From Caldisphaera sp. (GTDB taxonomy: Archaea > Thermoproteota > Thermoprotei_A > Sulfolobales > Acidilobaceae), in the NCBI GenBank assembly GCA_002877855.1, contig PNIA01000007.1, forward strand, positions 1-40,328: a DNA stretch of 40,328 bases, read 5' to 3'. Positions within the stretch are counted from its first letter, which is position 1, and every line of letters starts with the position of its first letter. The notes beneath the pieces were generated by a model. It was not told where the DNA came from. It saw only the letters and a program-made list of their open reading frames with translations, and did no database searches. Shown one piece after another: positions 35,680 through 40,328 of the stretch. Position numbers and translations under genes: made by a program.

Positions 35680-36450
35680 ATGGGAGAAAGTTTGTCCGAA
35701 GAAAAAAAAGAAGAATTTGTTGAGAAGCTAAGAAAAAGTTTAGATCTAACTTTATACGAAGCAAAACTATATTTAGCTTTATTAGAAGGTGCTAAGGATC
35801 CTAAAGAAGCAAGTGTAAAAAGTGGGGTTCCTCTGCCAAGAATTTATGATATAATAAAAGTTTTGGAAATGAAAGGAATGGCTGTTTCAGATCCTAAGGG
35901 TTGGTATAGAGCTGTTCATCCAAGGGCTGTTGCTGTTTCAGCGATTGCTAGGCTAGAGGAAGAATCAAAAAAGAAAGTCAAGGAGATATTAGATATATCA
36001 GATAATTTAGAAAACATAGCAATGATAGAAAAAGGAAAAAATATTTTATTTGTAAAGGGTTATTATAACCTGATTTCTTTAATTGCAGAAACAATGAAAG
36101 AAAGCGATGTGATTTACATTACTATTGGCAGAATATTATCAAATTGGAATGAAATTTTAAAACCTATAGTAAAGTCTATTTTGCCCTTAACCAATGATTT
36201 AAGAATAATTATGGAAGAATTAAATGAATTCAACAAAGATATGAGAAAAGAAAATAATGATTTAGGAATTAAAATGAAGTTATATAAACCAATATTTTTT
36301 GATCTAATTTCTTCCAGAAAGGCCTATATTATTGTTATGAAAAATCCTGAAGGTATAATAGGTGTTTTACAACAAGAAGAACTTGAGTCCAGAGAGGTCT
36401 ATGATAGGCTAAACATTATATGGAAAGACTATAGCAAGGAAATAATATGA
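35680..36450 (+). CDS. TrmB-like transcriptional regulator
   Basis: 256 residues. The N-terminal winged helix (LTLYEAKLYLALLEGAKDPKEASVKSGVPLPRIYDIIKVLEMKGM) matches TrmB, in which the second-helix PRIYDII pattern is typical; a coiled coil (about 90-110) and a C-terminal effector domain of about 140 residues follow. The TrmB sugar-binding C-terminal domain is not evident, so the signal is unknown. No Shine-Dalgarno is seen before the ATG, but a T/A-rich run (TTTTTAATTTTTATATATAA) precedes it, so it may be leaderless. Follows the ESCRT-III gene by 60 nt, and precedes the amidohydrolase gene. Confidence 0.8.
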   Translation: MGESLSEEKKEEFVEKLRKSLDLTLYEAKLYLALLEGAKDPKEASVKSGVPLPRIYDIIKVLEMKGMAVSDPKGWYRAVHPRAVAVSAIARLEEESKKKVKEILDISDNLENIAMIEKGKNILFVKGYYNLISLIAETMKESDVIYITIGRILSNWNEILKPIVKSILPLTNDLRIIMEELNEFNKDMRKENNDLGIKMKLYKPIFFDLISSRKAYIIVMKNPEGIIGVLQQEELESREVYDRLNIIWKDYSKEII

Positions 36451-36553
36451 CTTTTTTAAGAAAATAAAGCTTAGTTTTTGATTAATTTAAAAATAAAATA
36501 TCCTATTAGTTTATATTAGTTATTCAAATTAATTAATATTGCATACATAAGTA

Positions 36554-36595
36554 AATACTAGTATTGATGTGGGAAAAAAAGGAAAAATTTAAAAG
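36554..36595 (+). promoter_or_regulatory. Palindrome and TATA box upstream of the amidohydrolase gene
   Basis: A perfect 12-nt palindrome, AATACTAGTATT (36554-36565), lies about 20 nt upstream of a TATA-like AAATTTAAAAG (36585-36595), which is about 35 nt before the ATG at 36629. This is a natural place for a regulator site, perhaps for the TrmB-like protein encoded just upstream; binding is inferred only. Confidence 0.4.
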
Positions 36596-36628
36596 TAGGA
36601 TTAATTACTTTTCTTTTTGTGACCCAAT

Positions 36629-37894
36629 ATGAGCGAAACAAATTTGTTTGCCCTTAGTAACGTAAGGATCCTAGATCCTCAAAATGGTGTTGTTTCTGAG
36701 AAAGGCGTAATATTAATACAAGATGGATTAATTAAAGATTATGGTTCCAGAGGATATGTAGAGATACCGAATTCTGCCAAAATAATTGAATGTAATGGTA
36801 AAACCGCTATGCCTGGGCTAATAGATGCCCACTTACATATTACAGGGCAAAGATCTGGAAAAATAGAAGAAGGACTTATCACACCCATAGGTGTTTTCTT
36901 TGCCCGTGCAGTAAAAGATCTTGAATCCCTAATAGATGCAGGATTTACTACAGTTGTAGATGCTGGAAGCTATATAGCCTTACATTTAAGAGATGCAGTT
37001 AAAGAAAAAACAATTCCTGGACCAAGGATTGTTGCATCTGGTCTACCTTTAAGCCAAACCTTTGGTCATGCAGATACTCATTATATGCCAGTTGAATACG
37101 TTGACTTCAGAACTTCTAAAAAATTGTCTCCATTTATGTCTCTTATATGCGATGGAGAAGATGAGTGCAGAAAGGCAGCAAGATATGCTATGAGAGAAGG
37201 TGCAGATTTTATAAAAGTAATGGCAACTGGAGGTGTTTTATCTCAAAAAGATAGGCCAGAACATAGGCAATTTACATTAGAAGAATTGAAAGCGATAGTT
37301 GATGAAGCAAATGCAACTGGTAGATGGGTTCATGCACATGCCCAAGGTAAGGTGGGTATTATGAATTCCTTAAATGCTGGGGTTAAGGTAATAGCACATG
37401 CAATATATATGGATGAAGAAGCCTCAGAGCTTGCAAAAGAAAAAGATGCGGTTGTTGTACCAACCCTTTCAATAGTTCAAAAGCTAATTGATGAAGGAGA
37501 AAAATTGGGAGTTCCAGAATGGGGATTAAAGAAAACAGCTGAAGTTTATAATCAACACATAGAAGCTGTTAAAACAATTCATAAACAAGGGGCGAAAATA
37601 GCAACTGGAACGGATTTTGATGGTGGTGTGGGAAAAATGGGAACAAACTCTATGGAACTTAAATTATTGTATGAAAAAGTTAATATGTCTCCGTTAGAGG
37701 TGATAAAAGCTGCAACAGTAAATGCTGCTGAAGCTGCAGGATTAAAAGGTAAGGTGGGAGAAATAAAGAAGGGAAGTTTTGCCGATATAATAGTTATAGA
37801 TGGTGATCCTTTAAGCAATATAAATCTTTTAACAAATACTGAAAATGTTAAATTAGTGATTAAAGAAGGGGAAATATATAAGAATAAACTATAG
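36629..37894 (+). CDS. Metal-dependent amidohydrolase (imidazolonepropionase/prolidase-like, COG1228 type)
   Basis: 421 residues. Amidohydrolase landmarks: the HxH motif in GLIDAHLHITG, a metal-bridging Lys in GADFIKVMATGGV, His in WVHAHAQG, His in VIAHAIYMD, and Asp in ATGTDFDGG; it ends in the typical beta-sandwich tail (GKVGEIKKGSFADIIVIDGDPL). Such enzymes cut C-N bonds in small molecules; members include Xaa-Pro and Xaa-Arg dipeptidases, so peptide use is likely, but the substrate cannot be read. The ATG has no obvious Shine-Dalgarno. Stop is TAG. It lies next to a peptide-type binding protein, which supports a peptide or amide catabolic role. Confidence 0.85.
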   Translation: MSETNLFALSNVRILDPQNGVVSEKGVILIQDGLIKDYGSRGYVEIPNSAKIIECNGKTAMPGLIDAHLHITGQRSGKIEEGLITPIGVFFARAVKDLESLIDAGFTTVVDAGSYIALHLRDAVKEKTIPGPRIVASGLPLSQTFGHADTHYMPVEYVDFRTSKKLSPFMSLICDGEDECRKAARYAMREGADFIKVMATGGVLSQKDRPEHRQFTLEELKAIVDEANATGRWVHAHAQGKVGIMNSLNAGVKVIAHAIYMDEEASELAKEKDAVVVPTLSIVQKLIDEGEKLGVPEWGLKKTAEVYNQHIEAVKTIHKQGAKIATGTDFDGGVGKMGTNSMELKLLYEKVNMSPLEVIKAATVNAAEAAGLKGKVGEIKKGSFADIIVIDGDPLSNINLLTNTENVKLVIKEGEIYKNKL

Positions 37895-38017
37895 TATACA
37901 ATATTAAATGAATAATTTTAATCCTACCAAAAACTATTTTAATAATTATATGTATTTAAAAGGAAAAGTATAAATACCACTAAATATTCTATTTTTTGTT
38001 AGACCTATGGTAGGAAA

Positions 38018-40328
38018 ATGGATAGAATAATTTTTAGAAATAGAAATTTATCTAAATCTGTATTGGCTGTAATAGTTGTTGTTATAGTTGTAATTGCAGG
38101 TGCTTCATTAGTCTATTATAATTCAAAGAAGCCGCAAACTTCTACTTCTACAACTACAAGCACTCAAAGTATATCTACAACTACTTCTACTTCTACATTT
38201 ACAACTACTTCTACAACAACCTTGCAATCTTTGCAACCCCTAATACCTGAAAGTTATTCAGCATTAGCTGGTCAACCATTAGAGGTATCAATACCTAACT
38301 TTAAACCGGGATATTACGCCTTGGTATATGATGGATCAGGTAAAATAATTAATGTAACAAATCAATATTTTAATTTAACATTTAATTATCCTGGCTCATA
38401 CTTGGTCTATTATAACATATATAGTCAAGGAAACTTGATTGGTTCTTCATCTAATAACCTAATAGAAATTGTAGTAACACCATATATAAGCTTCAATGAA
38501 TCCAATTATATAACTGTTCCTGTAATTGCAATTAATAAAGGTCCTGTAATTGCAATTAATCAGCCATTTAATTTGTCTTTGGGCTTCCTCCAACCTCCTT
38601 CTGGAAATAACATAACAATAAAGGAGTACATAATATCATTTAGTAATGGCACAAAAATCACTTTACCTGCAAGAAATTCAACTGGCTATGCTGAGCAGGT
38701 TTTCTTAACTGGATCCGGAAACATTAGCTATATAGAACCTGTTAAAAATCCAATAACAGTTTCATTTAACACACCAGGATTATATCCAATAAGCTTAACA
38801 ATTGTTACAGAAAACATTTCATCTGGTAAAACTTATAATTACACAGTCTACCATACAGTAGCAGTTTCATCAGAAAACATGCAATTTAATTTATATTCTA
38901 TACAATCCAGCATACCTAATCCTGGAGTAATAGTTGATGCTGAAGTTGTTCCTGGAGGACCATTTACATTTGACCCATCTCTATTCCCAGATACAGTCAG
39001 TAATGAAATTATAAACAATATATATGGCTCTTTGGTTTGGTATTATCAATCAAGCACAACACAATTTATACCTATGCTTGCAGAATACATACCAACAGTT
39101 GGAAATTGGAGCAATGTTACTAATAGGTACAAATATGGAGCTATATCACCAAATTACACGATTTACATATTTTAGATAAGACCAGGATTAAAAGCATCAA
39201 ATGGGGACCCTATAACAGCTTATGATGTATGGTATACAATGATAAGAATGTTAGTATGTGCTGGTGGCGTACCTTTTGGCAGTGGAACCAACTTGGCTCC
39301 ATTTACTGTACCTAATTATACAATGTTTTCATTTATTGTCACATCACCAAATGATTCATTAGGAGCTAAAGAAATAATCAATTCAGTATCATATAATAAC
39401 CAGACAAACACAATTACTTTCAACTTAATACAATCTGTAAGTCCAGAGTTTTTCTTTAACATGATGACCACTTTTGATTACGTAATGGATGCCAAATGGT
39501 TAAATCAGGTTAATGATGGATTAAACCTAACCGGGTTGTATGATGGCAACTATACTCAACTAGCTCAATCATTTTATCAATATCAGCAAACATGTATTGT
39601 TGGAAACTATAATACTCAAGTTCAATGGCCTTCTTCAAATGCAGGATTTACTGGTCCTTATTTCATAGCATCATATACTCCTGGACAAAGCGTCGTATTG
39701 AAACCAAATCCATACTGGCCTAATAATATAACTTATTTCCCAAGACCTAACGATACTGTTATTGTTGATTGGGTTAAAGATCCAACAACAGCATTAAATA
39801 TGCTTGCAAGCGGTGAAGCAGACATAGTTACTTTTCCAAAAAGCTCATTTTCACCATATATACCAACATTACAGCAATTAGAAAGCCAAGGAAAAATAAA
39901 AATATATAGTGAACCGTCATTAAATGAATGGTGGTTTTCATTTAATTTAAATATAAGCGAAACATTATTGAAAGAGATAAATCCAAGCTATAATATACCA
40001 AGCTATTATTTTGCAAATCCATTAGTTAGAGAGGCATTTGCATATGCATTTAACTATACAGAATATATAAATGATATACTAGGAAATGCGAAATATCATA
40101 TGAATTTAGGTCAACCATGGTGCGGTATATTATTGCAAGGTATGGATTATCCTGTTCCGCCATCAGAATTAAATAATTGCCCAACATTTAACTTGACATA
40201 TGCTAAACAATTAATGGAAGAATCAGGCTTCTATAATATAAGCGTTAACTTCCCAATAATTGTATCAAGCGGAGATACTGTTGATTTCACAGCAGCAGAA
40301 ATGTGGGCACAGAACTTACATGAAATGG
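38018..40328 (+). pseudogene. ABC-type family 5 (peptide/oligosaccharide) solute-binding protein, interrupted by TAG and cut by the window edge
   Basis: An extracellular substrate-binding protein: N-terminal membrane anchor (SVLAVIVVVIVVIAGASLVYY), a Ser/Thr-rich stalk (STSTTTSTQSISTTTSTSTF) likely glycosylated, an extra N-terminal beta-rich domain, then the SBP_bac_5 domain. The frame has one TAG at 39173-39175, exactly within the family motif YTFYIRPG (here YIF-stop-IRPGLKASNGDPITAYDV), and then stays open to the window end for about 384 codons with typical text (TALNMLASGEADIVTF, NPLVREAFAYAFNY). A Tyr codon (TAC or TAT) changed to TAG is the simplest explanation. ATG start after GGTAGG. 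Transport genes would be expected to the right. Confidence 0.85.
38519..38560 (+). repeat. In-frame 24-nt duplication in the binding-protein gene
   Basis: CCTGTAATTGCAATTAAT occurs at 38519-38536 and 38543-38560 with a 24-nt period, giving the peptide repeat PVIAINKGPVIAIN. It keeps the frame and inserts eight residues in the N-terminal extracellular domain. Confidence 0.85.

Noticed and set aside
39173..39175. Pyrrolysine coding at the TAG in the binding protein
   Set aside because: TAG ends several ordinary genes in the window, the site fits a Tyr in the family motif, and no pyl genes are seen.

Overview
This 40.3 kb window is an AT-rich piece of an archaeal chromosome, most likely a thermophilic member of the Thermoproteota (Crenarchaeota). 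The strongest markers are a CdvA-like cell-division gene divergent from an ESCRT-III (CdvB-family) gene, TATA-type promoters, Shine-Dalgarno sequences of the form GGTGA (about 5 nt before the start), many TTG/GTG starts, an intron-less class II tRNA-Leu(CAA) without encoded CCA, and archaeal-type families (NfeD/stomatin, TrmB regulators, DUF981-like and DUF2299-like proteins). The mix resembles the low-GC, acid-loving Acidilobales/Sulfolobales side of the phylum, but species cannot be named from the sequence alone.

Layout. 1-2.1 kb: a frameshifted quinol-type nitric oxide reductase gene running off the left edge, divergent from an HTH_10 (Bat-type) regulator, then a polytopic membrane protein. 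2.2-7.7 kb: an SCP2-like lipid carrier, a two-gene unit of a ThDP-dependent decarboxylase/acetolactate-synthase-like enzyme plus an iron alcohol dehydrogenase, an arginine-deiminase-fold enzyme and an MFS transporter. 7.8-13.9 kb: a four-gene operon (NuoF-like diaphorase, NuoG-like iron-sulfur protein, four-cluster ferredoxin, tungsten aldehyde oxidoreductase) that looks like an NAD(P)-coupled aldehyde oxidoreductase complex. 14-15.9 kb: an S9 peptidase. 15.9-19.2 kb: the branched-chain amino acid operon ilvB-ilvN-ilvC, with a frameshift in ilvB, an in-frame stop near the end of ilvC, and 4.4 tandem 27-nt repeats in front of ilvB. 19.3-24 kb: a HemW-like radical SAM protein, several small unknown proteins, a NodB/PuuE-type deacetylase and an unknown pair. 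24-29.5 kb: mtnA, icd, a HAD phosphatase, a GIY-YIG/DUF123 protein, a P-loop ATPase and a DUF981-like membrane protein. 29.5-33.8 kb: a thioredoxin-like protein, two NfeD-family genes, a 492-nt gene-free gap, stomatin and a DUF4382-like lipid-facing protein. 33.9-36.5 kb: tRNA-Leu, cdvA, ESCRT-III and a TrmB-like regulator. 36.6 kb to the right edge: a metal amidohydrolase and a family-5 solute-binding protein interrupted by one in-frame TAG.

The genes suggest an organism that ferments or respires peptides and organic acids: peptide binding protein, S9 peptidase, amidohydrolase, aldehyde oxidation linked to NAD(P)H and ferredoxin, and a TCA-cycle isocitrate dehydrogenase. Four genes (norB-like, ilvB, ilvC, the binding protein) each carry one single-event lesion with well conserved sequence on both sides. 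This pattern fits consensus errors or very recent pseudogenization better than old decay. TAG is used as an ordinary stop elsewhere in the window (for example at 10357, 28809 and 37892), so a wholesale TAG reassignment is not supported.
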